From Suillus spraguei (taxonomy: Eukaryota; Basidiomycota; Agaricomycetes; Boletales; Suillaceae), in the NCBI GenBank assembly GCA_016800925.1, contig JABCPU010000080.1, positions 124,001 to 188,000 on the forward strand: a stretch of 64,000 nt of DNA. The letters are read 5' to 3'. A model generated the notes under the pieces. That model was not told the DNA's origin. It saw nothing but the letters and a program-made list of their open reading frames with translations, and did no database searches. This document shows positions 24,201-34,360 of the stretch, piece by piece; position 1 is the stretch's first letter, and each line of letters starts with the position of its first letter. A program made the translations under genes and the position numbers.

Positions 24201-24950
24201 CATCGTTCAGATAAGAGACGGTCTTGCTTGTGACGTATGTGGCAAAACGTTCATGGCCTGCATCGGTCTCTCGAGCAATCCCAGATTCAGTGATGGACTA
24301 CACAAGGTGTTCCGTCAACAGAAATCAACGACAGAGGCTGAGTCACTCACGTCAAGCAGTGCGCTCCCCCGATTGTCGCTAGAATGTAGAACAGTGGCCT
24401 TCAGCGTGAGGCAAGGGCGAACCCCACGAACGGGCGGGAAGGAGATATCTACTAGATGTGAGTATATAAGCATGAATGAGAAGGAGGTCACTCACCGAAA
24501 GGCTCATTTCCATGACCGAGCAGCGCATCCCACGATGTTTCAAGTTTTCCGACGACTTCTCCATTCCCCAGCATCGGATTGAACTCGAAGGATGCGCTGA
24601 TCTCGACTAATATATCGGGTGACACGTCTAATGATCTACAAGGAGAAGATCAGCTATCGAGTTGCATCCGAAAAATACGATGGACTGTACAGGGTTACGG
24701 TATCGTCCCATGCTACTGATTCGTCGGATAATAAGACTCCAATCGTTGATTTCCAGCGTCTCGTCGAGCCAACAATGATGGATATGTGAATACCGGCGGG
24801 AATGCGCTCGGAGGGAACTCGAACATTTTTTGCTCCAATAACTGTAGGTAGAGTGTGAGGATACGAAAGAGATACGAAGGCGGTATGGGGCAACTTACCT
24901 TCGAGTTTGATATATCGGCCTTCCGTTGCAGTTGGCCAGCTACCGGGCAT
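21298..24950 (-). CDS. C2-TPR-CHAT protease-like protein, copy 3 (intact, 1151 aa), distinct N-terminus
   Basis: Exons 24950-24899, 24841-24679, 24635-24496, 24451-24351 and 24297-21298, with the same intron lengths as copy 2. The dyad is His about 1020 and Cys about 1061. The first exon differs from every other copy: it begins MPGSWPTATEGRYIKLE instead of MSVSLQGRYIKLE, and about 90 bases of surrounding leader are also replaced. I chose the ATG at 24950 because it keeps the 143-base distance to the ACACGTGT palindrome. The variable window (about 22699-22938) has its own type, with IVTASNWIVAAEQYSHQS and DRHLSTRSSVISRREATAVF. The CHAT domain differs from the others at a few positions (DVPHAEF, TLWDVNDAF). 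On the upstream side the antiporter has been replaced by a Tc1-like element, so its unit is only 7.4 kb. Confidence 0.9.
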
Positions 24951-26599
24951 GGTGGTAGAATAACGCATAATAACAAGGATCAAAGATGGATTAGGTAGTA
25001 AATAGAATGAGTAGTGGAAAAGACGGAAGGGCACTGTGAGTTCAGGTGAGAGGGAGAAGGGAGGTTGAGGGTTCAGAAGGTTTAGGTGATGCACACGTGT
25101 ATTTGCATGTTGCAGTTCAGCGCTAGTACAATAGACACTTGTATAATTGCACGAAGCGCTGAGGCTAAAAGATCACCAACTTGCAGCAAAATGCTATGGA
25201 TGAGGGAAAATGACACGCCAAGGACACTGCAAGTCTGTACTGTCATCGTAGGTTGATTGAGACGTGGTATAATCATTAGCACAAGGCTGAGACAACATAA
25301 AACCCAGTGTATTTCATGGTACAAACATTACAGACCACTAGAAATGACGGTGGGTGGTGGGCTATGCCTACGCTGTACGAGACGATGGCAAGGTGGAATG
25401 ATGATCGAGCTAGAATAAGGCGGGACGTGCCAGCATCCGACAGTCAGCATATGAAATAAAAAGGAAATTTCAACGAACCTTGATGTCATAAATTCCAGAA
25501 ATAGTATGGTGTGGATGGTGTACGAGTGTGCCTGGACTATCCCAAAAGCATCGCTCTGAGTCCAAACATAGATCAGCAGAGCGAAGACTCGTTATGTCAT
25601 CGCTTAGGAGTGTGTTTTTCGTTTTACACGTCCTTCATCACTTTTTACCTCGATCATCCAAATTAGTGGTTTGGATGATACAAAAGCAATTTGGGAGAGG
25701 CCTGAGTCATACACCAAGTGCGTCTTTCTTTTTTCACCTCAATCCTGACCGAGTATGCAGGTTGCAGACTCTAGTAGTGAATGTATGGATTAGCCCTTGT
25801 ACCTTCGAGTAAACTAGAAATAGCAGGTCGACTGTTATACACAGTTGTGTCCTCCAATCGAACTTGAACCAAACTACCAGCAGTACTATACTGATCAACA
25901 AGCATTTTCATATGTATCAAGTCGAAGATCGTATAGGAGGACACGCGAATACGATTAGATATATAAATCAGACGAGGATGCAGTTGACGTCAGTGCGTAT
26001 GCACTCTAGTTGACTGGATTTTAATTAATCCTTCAATACCAGATAATTCGTATGTACCTTTTCACTTCCTCGCATCTCGCATGGACTTGGGCCTTTTGCA
26101 ATGGGCTGCCAAACTTGAGGCTACATAAACGAGCTCGACCATCCCATCCTCGACACCAAGGTGCGTTTCGTTACGTCTTCATGCCCACTGCCTACATCCC
26201 CCTATTTGCAGCCGATCCTCGCTGAAAAGTTAACGCCGAACATTCAGGTCCGCGACGGGGTCCTGTTCATGGTTTCATGAGTTTACTGAAAAAAAGTCGT
26301 GGCCAAACGACGAGAAACACTGATGAGACACACGAAACAGAATAGAACTACGTTCTGGATTCAAGCGAGACAACGACAAAGGTGAGGGACAAACTAAGGA
26401 AAGAGGTGCCTACGATGTAGCGAACCATATACGCTGGTGTACGTGAGCCACCAGGCTTATATTTACCTTGGGTCTGGTAGAGCGCACCGATGACATTTCC
26501 ATTCGAAGTACCTGGCACTGATCGTGAACCTCATGCATCTATTTGTATTACTCCGGTCTTTGGGCTTTTGGAAGTCACTGGTACACGCGGCACATCTTT
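24951..26599. other. Spacer between CHAT copy 3 promoter and Tc1-like element
   Basis: It holds the CHAT 5' flank (ACACGTGT at 25093-25100), a CRE-type TGACGTCA at 25985-25992, and sequence that in other units leads to the antiporter 3' end. The match stops at the transposon junction at 26600. From about 25440 it is nearly identical to 57375-58554. No gene is seen. Confidence 0.5.
25093..25100. promoter_or_regulatory. ACACGTGT palindrome, CHAT copy 3 promoter
   Basis: Nearest base 143 bases from the proposed ATG, although the intervening leader differs from the other copies. This supports both the start choice and the importance of the spacing. Confidence 0.4.
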
Positions 26600-26865
26600 G
26601 CAGTTTGCATAATAAGAGAGCGGTATTTTCCAAAAAAAAAAGCGTGCATTTGTTTTCGAAAAGTAGTCCTACAAAGATCGATTTTATCACAACAACGAAG
26701 CAAGCTATTGACATGGTCCAAGCGACAAAACTGATCGGAAAAATCGAACGCAGACGACCATCGAAAAAACTAAGCGATTCGGTGAAGTTGGTGGTCACCT
26801 GCTCTCAGAGCCAACAGTCTACAACAACACTTTTTTCTCCGGTCAAACGTCTCCCTTACCCCACT

Positions 26866-27471
26866 ATGAAAGGTCACACATCGTCGCAAGAACTATGCGA
26901 AATTATCATCCGAATGCTACCACTCCTTGACATGTCTGAAATCATGGCATACACTGGTGCAAGCAAATCGACATCAGAAAGGATTGCGCGATGCTATAAA
27001 TTGACTGGGAAGCCGTAGAAAGTCAGAGGGGTAAGAGTGGTAGAACTCGAATGATGGACTTGAAAGATATCGAGGTGCGTCCATATTCAATCTCTTTCTG
27101 TGCAAATTCTGACATATAAAAGTACATGCATGGCTGTTTGTCCCGCAGCTGTGATATGTATCTAGATGAGCTCCGTGATGAGATTAGCAAGGCTCGCGGG
27201 AAACACCCGTCTTTGTCCACCATCTGGCGAACGCTTCATCGCACGGGATATTCAAGGAAGAAAGTGAGTGTCTTGATTCTCGTTGACAATGATGTTTGAT
27301 TGATGTGTGCAATAGATCACTCGAGAAGCAAGAGAGCGGAACCTTGATAAACGTGCTGAGTACATGTATCAGATTGGCCTCAAGTATAGACCCGACCAAC
27401 TCATTTTTGTCGACGAGAGCTCCGCCGACATCTGGTGCGGAGCTGGATCCACCTGGCATTGTGGCTGCTGA
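26866..27471 (+). pseudogene. Truncated Tc1-like (DDE) transposase in the first long-TIR element
   Basis: The N-terminal helix-turn-helix part reads SSQELCEIIIRMLPLLDM and GASKSTSERIARCYKLTGKP, then hits a stop at 27016-27018. A +1 frame continues (GKSGRTRMMDLKDIE), an intron-like GTGCGT..CGCAG follows, and then DELRDEISKARGKHPSLST with WRTLHRTGYSRKK appears. After a second intron comes NLDKRAEYMYQIGLK with LIFVDESS, which holds the first catalytic Asp. The frame ends at 27471 without the second Asp or the third acidic residue. It is therefore an internally deleted, inactive copy that could move only in trans. Confidence 0.65.
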
Positions 27472-27664
27472 CGAAGTGCCAGGCTTTTTTTGGTGGAATG
27501 GGCCGTGGCCGTGGTTTAGTCTTTGAGACGACTTCCTGACTTGAAGGATCTTCCACCTGTGTACCACTGGGGAGCTGTGATTGCTTTTTCGGAGGACGGC
27601 CGCGTTTACGAGGCTCCTTGACCTTGCGCACTCGTGCAGGAGCCTTTGCCATCCTGCGAGACAA
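27401..27664 (-). CDS. Small AT-hook protein frame in the first long-TIR element, 87 aa
   Basis: A basic frame with an AT-hook core (RKRGRPPKK) preceded by RVRKVKEP. It partly overlaps the transposase remnant on the other strand. It could be an accessory DNA-binding protein of the element, or the N-terminal exon of a second element protein whose remainder was deleted. An alternative start is the ATG four codons downstream (MAKAP). It is conserved in the second element copy (59357-59620), but both copies are recent duplicates, so that is weak support for function. Confidence 0.35.
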   Translation of the reverse strand: MSRRMAKAPARVRKVKEPRKRGRPPKKQSQLPSGTQVEDPSSQEVVSKTKPRPRPIPPKKAWHFVSSHNARWIQLRTRCRRSSRRQK

Positions 27665-28081
27665 TGTAGCAGACCGGGAAAAGTGAGATGTGTGTGAATT
27701 TGGTTTGTATACTAGTACTAGACACCAGACAAGTGTCCACTTCGTCAGATCATTCCATTCGTTCTACAGTCGTCTGCGCCTCATTGTTCTTATCAAGTTT
27801 GTATCTTACCGTTTGTCATTATCTTGCTTCGTTACTGAAATAAAAATCAATCTTTGTAGACTGTTGGCTCTGAGAGCAGGTGACCACCAACTTCACCGAA
27901 TCGCTTGGTTTTTTCGCTGGTCGTCTGTGTTCGATTTTTCTGATCAGTTTTGTCGGCTGGACCATGTCAATAGCTTGCTTCGTTGTTGTGATAAAAATCG
28001 ATCTTTGTAGGACTACTTTTCGAAAACAAATGCACGCTTTTTTTGGAAAATACCGCCGGCCTCTCTTATTATGCAAACTGC

Positions 28082-28714
28082 TGTAATGCCTAGACCAGGT
28101 CTTCTTGACTAACAAGTGAGTGGCACTTGATTGTCGTCGTCAGCGTACAAGTGCTCGAACGTTCCCTCTGTCTTAATTATCTGCGTGTATCTCACAGGTT
28201 CGTGCAAGTGCTGATCAAGTCTATCAAAGTATATATATTTCTATATGTAGTTTGCAAGTTTCGCCGATTGTGTTATGACGATATATGCTATGCCACCGTG
28301 ACCGTGCAATTGCAGACCGTTTGTCTTATGGTGTGACATCCTTCTCTAGAACTATTCTGCTAGCCATGATTAAATCCGGTGCGAGCTCGACATGTTGAAT
28401 GAACTCATCAACTACCATTCAACTTCTAGATCAGGCTCTTCATATGTCAACTCCTGCGATGAATCAGACTCACTAACGCTTTCGGTGATCCTCCCTAGCA
28501 CGTTTCCCCCTGCACAAATGTACAAAGAACATACTACTGTTAATATTCGGAACATTGAATGAATTGCAAAAGACTCTAGTAGACGACATCATGTGAGAGA
28601 ATGCAAAACAACGGTATGACAAACATGGAAGATGATTCTACAATGACAGATACTACAGTGACCGGGATGATAAAAATTTAAATCCTATGCCAGATGAAAA
28701 CAATACAGTAGAAA
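28082..28714. other. Spacer: Tc1-like junction and CHAT copy 4 3' flank
   Basis: Starts at CTAGACCAGGTCTTCTTGAC, which in other units lies upstream of the antiporter, and continues to the CHAT stop codon. The CCAAT/ATF site is lost with the deletion. No gene is seen. Confidence 0.5.
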
Positions 28715-31700
28715 CTATACACCAATATGGACGAAAACCATTCTCTGCTCCAGCGGAACCTTCGTCTTCACAGCGTGCGTAGCACGATTCAGTGCCCAAG
28801 CCGCCCTCGTACAGTCCATCACACCACCCTTGAACATATTCTCGTAGAAAGCTTTCACAACATGTTCTACATAAGCGTCGTTGACCTCCCACAGCGTGCC
28901 AATCACGCTCTTGAACCCCGAAAATTGCAGTCCAGCCGCAAGGTGAATCACCTCGTCGGGCGTCTCCTTATCGCCGACGGCGGTATGACACGCTGATAAG
29001 AACGCGAACTCGGCGTGAGGAATGTCTTTCTCCATGATATCAAGTAGCGTGATAGGTTCGTCTTTCATGACGAAATGAGAATTGTACGGCTGCTCGTGGT
29101 CCTGCTTTCCGTGACAAGCAAGGTGCACCCAGTTGTTCTCTTCCAATGCCTGGAGTGCACCTGCTCGTGTAGCTGCGTCACCAGAAATTGTGGTGCGATT
29201 GACCGTCACCGGGACGAGCTGTTGGACGTCGCCAGAAATGGTGGTACGGTTGACCGTCGCAGGAACGATCTTTCGGACAAGCTCGATCTCGCTGTCGACG
29301 GCCAAGAGCTCCTTGCTTTCCCCTGCACGAGGTTGACCCTGTCCGATCGCCACAAAGGATGGAGGGACACGCTTCTTCATCAACTGTCTAGATCTGACTA
29401 GGGCAGAAAGTGTCGGGGCGTAAGAACAAATGTAGAGATCTTCCAAGCATGGCTCCTTCCCTGAACCATCTGGCTTTGTTAGAAAGGGGTGAGCTGCGTG
29501 GAGAGGAATGGACGTGAAATCTGCAGTCGGACACAGCCAAATTCGGGAATGGCGCTTTAAATTAAGGACATGCTCGAGCACGTTGATGATGGGTAGCATG
29601 ATCTCGTCCCATACTGTGCGCAAGAGGACAATTAGGTCATTCCGCGGCACTTTTGGGCCCAAGGTGGATGCGTCTCGTATAGCCCTGGCGAAACGATCCT
29701 TGAGATTCTTCAGCTCTGTAAGAGTGATAGACGGCAATGGAACATTATGGGGCTCTCCTGACGTCGGAACAATGATGGCGCTGCAAGAGTATTGACTCGC
29801 GATGAAGATGATAACTGGGCCCTGCCGGGCTGCCACTTGCAAGTCTTCATACGAAGGCGGGAGCAGGAATCGGGAGAAACCTTTAAGATCACGGATTTTA
29901 GTTACCATCGCTCCCCACTCCTCCTGAAGTCTCCTGTACTGCATAGCTGCTCTATCGGCAGCAGCTCGATCAGCGCTGCCGGTGGAACCCTGAGCATCGG
30001 ATAAGCGCTTGCTGGTCTCGGAGAGCTTATGAGCTAGTTCTGGACTTGCAGACGTCAGGTCTTCTAGTGGAGTTCTGAGTCGAGAGGCCAGCGACCATTG
30101 CTGACCACGACCCTGCTCCAGGAGTTCGACTGCTCGTCGTAAATCATCGCAACGTATGGCACATGAGGCTGCATCTACTGGCAGTGATTTGGCGCCGTGA
30201 AAAGCGGTTGCAGCCTCACGCCGTGAGATGATTGATAATCGTGTCATTACGTGGCCTTCAAAAACATCCAAGCACGTCTGATATGCTTCTAGGGCAGATT
30301 CATGTTGATAGAGTTCTGATTTGCGAACCCATTCAATAGCCTCTTTGATGCGCGCAGGAAAGCCTTGTGTAGGATGTCGTGATGCCAGTCTGAAGTTCTC
30401 CACGGCGAGCGACAAATCAGCAGACTTGCGTTGCACTCTGTAACGAGATAAATAGGCTTCCTGCAACCACATGTAGCTGAAATATCTAGCCGGGTGCAGT
30501 GAAGGCAAAGCCTCCAACGATTCTTGGCACAGTCGAATGGCCTCCTCGACATCTTCATTCTTCTGCGTTTTCGTGAAACGAGAGGAGAGCGCCGAGCTCA
30601 AACTGTAAAGAGCTCTATGGCGATGTGGATGGCCATGCTGCCTTAACTGAAGTGAATCCCGGAACAGGTCGATGGCCTCATTGAGATCTTCGCTGACATC
30701 CAATTTGTCATATCTGGTTTTGAGCGCTGCGGCAAGGTTGTTGAGTATGGAATCATGATGTCCATTCCCAGGCGGGCACAACGTCAATGCCTCGCGCTGG
30801 AGGCTGATGGATTCGTTGATATCGTCAACATTGCCGCGTTGGTTGAAACGGGTGAAGAGGGCGTTTCCTAGGTTGTTCAATGAGGTATCACGATATTTGT
30901 GCCCAACAGGGCGCAGGCGCAGCGCTTCTTCATACAAAGAGATGGCGTCATTGAGGTCATGATGGTTGCCTTGGTGATTGAAGCGGTTCCAGAGTGACAA
31001 GGCCAAGTTATTCAGGTAGTAATCGCGTTCCGAATCTCCCTCAGAGCACAGGGAAACGGCTTCACGCCGACATTGGATGGACTCATCTAAGTCATCAGTG
31101 CTGCCGCGTTGCTCAAAGCGTGACCTGAGAGCCCATCCAAGGTTGTCCAGTGCTCTTGGACGGTGTTTGTTGCCCAGAGGACAAAGCTCGAGTACGACTC
31201 GCCGAATGTGGACGCCTTCATCAGATCCCTCTACTGAAAGATTGTTGCATTCGCCGATCACATAATCGACGCCATTTGCCCCTGCCGCGATGCTACGAAG
31301 GTGGGTTCCCTCTGGACAGAGCGGTAATAGCTTGCAGCACAGATGTGCGGCTTCATGGATATAGACGGCGGTGAAGTTCTCCTTGCTGAAGCGCCAGGTC
31401 AGTGCTTCAACGAGGTGGTAGATGGATAGTGGATGATTGGGGTGGCCCTCAGGACGTAATGTAAGGGCCTCCCGAAAGAGAGAGGCGACAGAATCAATGT
31501 CTTGAAAATCGTTTCGAATATAGCCTTGCAGGCGGGCCCATGCGAGGTTGGTGAGAGCCCCTGCGCGGTCAGGATGTCCGACCAAGCATTGGTCCAGGAC
31601 TGACTGAAAATGCTGTATGGCATCGTTCAGATAAGAGACGGTCTTGCTTGTGACGTATGTGGCGAATCGTTCATGGCCTGCATCGGTCTCTCGAGCAATC

Positions 31701-32358
31701 TCACATTCAGTGATGGACTACACAAGGTGTTCCGTCAACAGAAATCAACGACAGAGGCTGAGTCACTCACGTGAAGCAGTGCGGTCTCCTGATTGTCGCT
31801 AGAATGTAGAACAGTGGCCTTCAGCGTGAGGCAAGGGCGAACCCCACGAACGGGCGGGAAGGAGATATCTACTAGATGTGAGTATATAAGCATGAATGAG
31901 AAGGAGGTCACTCACCGAAAGGCTCATTTCCATGACCGAGCAGCGCATCCCACGATGTTTCAAGTTTTCCGACGACTTCTCCATTCCCCAGCATCGGATT
32001 GAACTCGAAGGATGCGCTGATCTCGACTAATATATCGGGTGACACGTCTAATGATCTACAAGGAGAAGATCAGCTATCGAGTTGCATCCGAAAAATACGA
32101 TGGACTGTACAGGGTTACGGTATCGTCCCATGCTACTGATTCGTCGGATAATAAGACTCCAATCGCTGATTTCCAGCGTCTCGTCGAGCCAACAATGATG
32201 GATATGTGAATACCGGCGGGAATGCGCTCGGAGGGAACTCGAACATTTTTTGCTCCAATAACTGTAGGTAGAGTGTGAGGATACGAAAGAGATACGAAGG
32301 CGGTATGGGGCAACTTACCTTCGAGTTTGATATATCGGCCTTGTAAACTGACAGACAT
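28715..32358 (-). CDS. C2-TPR-CHAT protease-like protein, copy 4 (intact, 1148 aa)
   Basis: Exons 32358-32319, 32261-32099, 32055-31916, 31871-31771 and 31717-28715; all four introns and phases match copy 2. The dyad is His about 1017 and Cys about 1058. The variable window (about 30116-30355) is the most divergent of all: RIKEAIEWVRKSELYQHES, EGHVMTRLSIISRREAATAF and SKSLPVDAA-type sequence replaced by AKSLPVDAA. One TPR also differs strongly (NGHHDSILNNLAAALKTRY where other copies read NPYRD-TLNNLALAL). The exon-4 end changes Asp to His (LLH before the intron), a mild substitution. Upstream lies antiporter copy C, the least damaged antiporter in the window; downstream is the Tc1-like element. 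A complete and apparently functional member. Confidence 0.9.
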
Positions 32359-34360
32359 GATGGTACGATGAAGGAAAACGAGAAGGATTGATTATGGGTT
32401 GGGTGGTGGGTAGAATGAGTAGTGGAAAAGGCGGGAGGGCACTGTAAGTTCAGGTGAGAGGGAGAAGGGAGGTTGAGGGTTCAGAAGGTTTAGGTGATGC
32501 ACACGTGTATTTGCATGTTGCAGTTCAGCGCTAGTACGATAGACGCTTGTATGATTGCACGAAGCGCTGAGGCTAAAAGATCACCAACTTGCAGCAAAAT
32601 GCTATGGATGAGGGAAAATGACACGCAAAGGACACTGCAAGTCTGTACTGTCATCGTAGGTTGATTGAGACGTAGTATGATCATTAGCACAAGGCTGAGA
32701 CAACATAAAACCCAGTGTATTTCATGGTACAAACATTACAGACCACTAGAAATGACGGAGGGTGGTGGGCTATGCCTACGCTGTACGAGACGGTGGAATG
32801 ATGATCGAGCTAGAAACAAAGGCAACACGGCGGGACGTGGCATCCGAGCTTGAGAACAGTCAGCATATGAAATAAAAGGAAATTTCAACGAACCTGAGAG
32901 TCATAAATACCAGAAATAGTATGGTGTGCATGGTGTACTATCCCAAAAGCATCGCTCTGAAGTGTCTCTCAAGACGAGTCCAAACATAGATGGGCCAGAC
33001 CGAAGACTGAGTCGGCTTTTCTGAGACCGAAGGAAACGTGTTCAATTCTGCGCGTTTTCTTTTTCACACGTCGTTCATGCAGTCACTTTTTTTGTTTACC
33101 TCGATCATCCAGATTAGTGGTTTGGATGATACAAAAGCAACTTGGGAGACCCGAGTCATACACTGAGTGTGTCTTTCTTTTTTCACCTCAATCCTGACCG
33201 AGTATGCAGGTTGCTCTATATACAGGAACTTGAATCAACCTACCAGACAATCCTTACATCCGCACAACAAGTACTATACTGATCAACAAGCATTTCATAT
33301 GTATCAAGTCCAAGATCGTATGGGAGGACACGCGAATACGATTAGATATATATATAAATCAAACGAGGATGCAGTTGACGTCAGTGCGTATGACTCTAGT
33401 TGACTGGATTCTAATTAATCTTTCAATACCAGATAATTCGTATGTACTGGTCTTTTCACTTCCTCGCATCTTGCATGGACTCGGGCCTTTTGCAATGGGC
33501 TGGCAAAATTGAGGCTACATAAACGAGCTGCAATCTGTCAGATGATCTTCTTGGTCCAGTGGCTACCTTATACCCAACAGCAGATTCAGAAGTCACTACA
33601 TAGAACCGCTACACGATTCACCTACAGCTATTCCATCCTCGACATCAAGGTGCGTTTCGTTACGTCTTCATGCCCACTGCCTATACCTCATCGACATCAT
33701 ACACACATCCCCCTATTTGCAGCCAATCCTTGCTGGAAAGTTCACGCGGAACATTCAGGTTCGCGACGGTGTCCTGTTCACAGGAGCATGGTTTCATGAG
33801 TTTACTGGGAAAAAGTCGTGGGCGAACGACAAGAAACACTGATGTGACATACGAAACAGAACAGAACTACGTTCTGGACTGCGAGATGACGGTAAGGTAC
33901 AGGCTAAGGGAAAGAGTGCCTACGATGCGGTGAACAGTATACGTAGGTAAGCCACCAGGCTCACTCACATTTATGTCTGGTCTGGTAGAGCGTATCGATG
34001 ACGTTTCCATTCGAAGTAGCTGTCACCGATCGCGAACCTCGTCCATCCATCTATATTGCTTCGATCTTTGGGTTCTTGCAATTCACTGGTATACGCACTA
34101 CAGCTTTGACATCTGTACTCCTCTTCATCCAGTTATTGTGCACTGTGCAGTGACGTCAGAAGCTCTTTCATATACAATGTTAATTTAGAGACAATATATC
34201 TATACATCATGTTCAAAGCCATTAATGCTACATTGACGACAGCTCATAAAGTGTGATGCGAAAGCGAGGGCGATACCCGAATGATTTCGACGCGAGGACT
34301 AGACGATTAAAAAAACGCACCAAACGATATATATACAATATCCCAATCTTCAGACGCGCT
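32359..34360. other. Spacer between antiporter C and CHAT copy 4
   Basis: Contains ACACGTGT at 32501-32508 and TGACGTCA at 33376-33383. The + strand relic exon region near 33600-33840 has length differences relative to unit 1 that are not multiples of three. No intact gene is seen. Confidence 0.5.
32501..32508. promoter_or_regulatory. ACACGTGT palindrome, CHAT copy 4 promoter
   Basis: Nearest base 143 bases upstream of the ATG at 32358, in a block otherwise nearly identical to the copy 2 promoter. Confidence 0.4.

Larger units (their letters stand above)
26600..28081. mobile_element. Tc1/mariner-like element with long inverted repeats, replacing the antiporter
   Basis: Terminal inverted repeats of about 225 bp (26600-26824 and 27854-28081) begin GCAGTTTGCATAATAAGAGA. 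The interior holds a degenerate DDE transposase on + and an AT-hook frame on minus. The left flank matches the sequence just downstream of an antiporter gene (compare 17420), and the right flank matches sequence upstream of an antiporter (compare 20693). The element therefore sits exactly where a 3.2-kb antiporter should be. No matching TA duplication is found, as expected if the insertion was followed by deletion or by recombination between two elements. A diverged second copy of part of the right repeat lies just inside it (about 27780-27860). Confidence 0.8.

Noticed and set aside
24654..25094. 146-codon frame as an extended N-terminus of CHAT copy 3
   Set aside because: It reads through the leader and the first intron (GTAAGT..CTACAG). 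The spliced model starting at 24950 matches all other copies.
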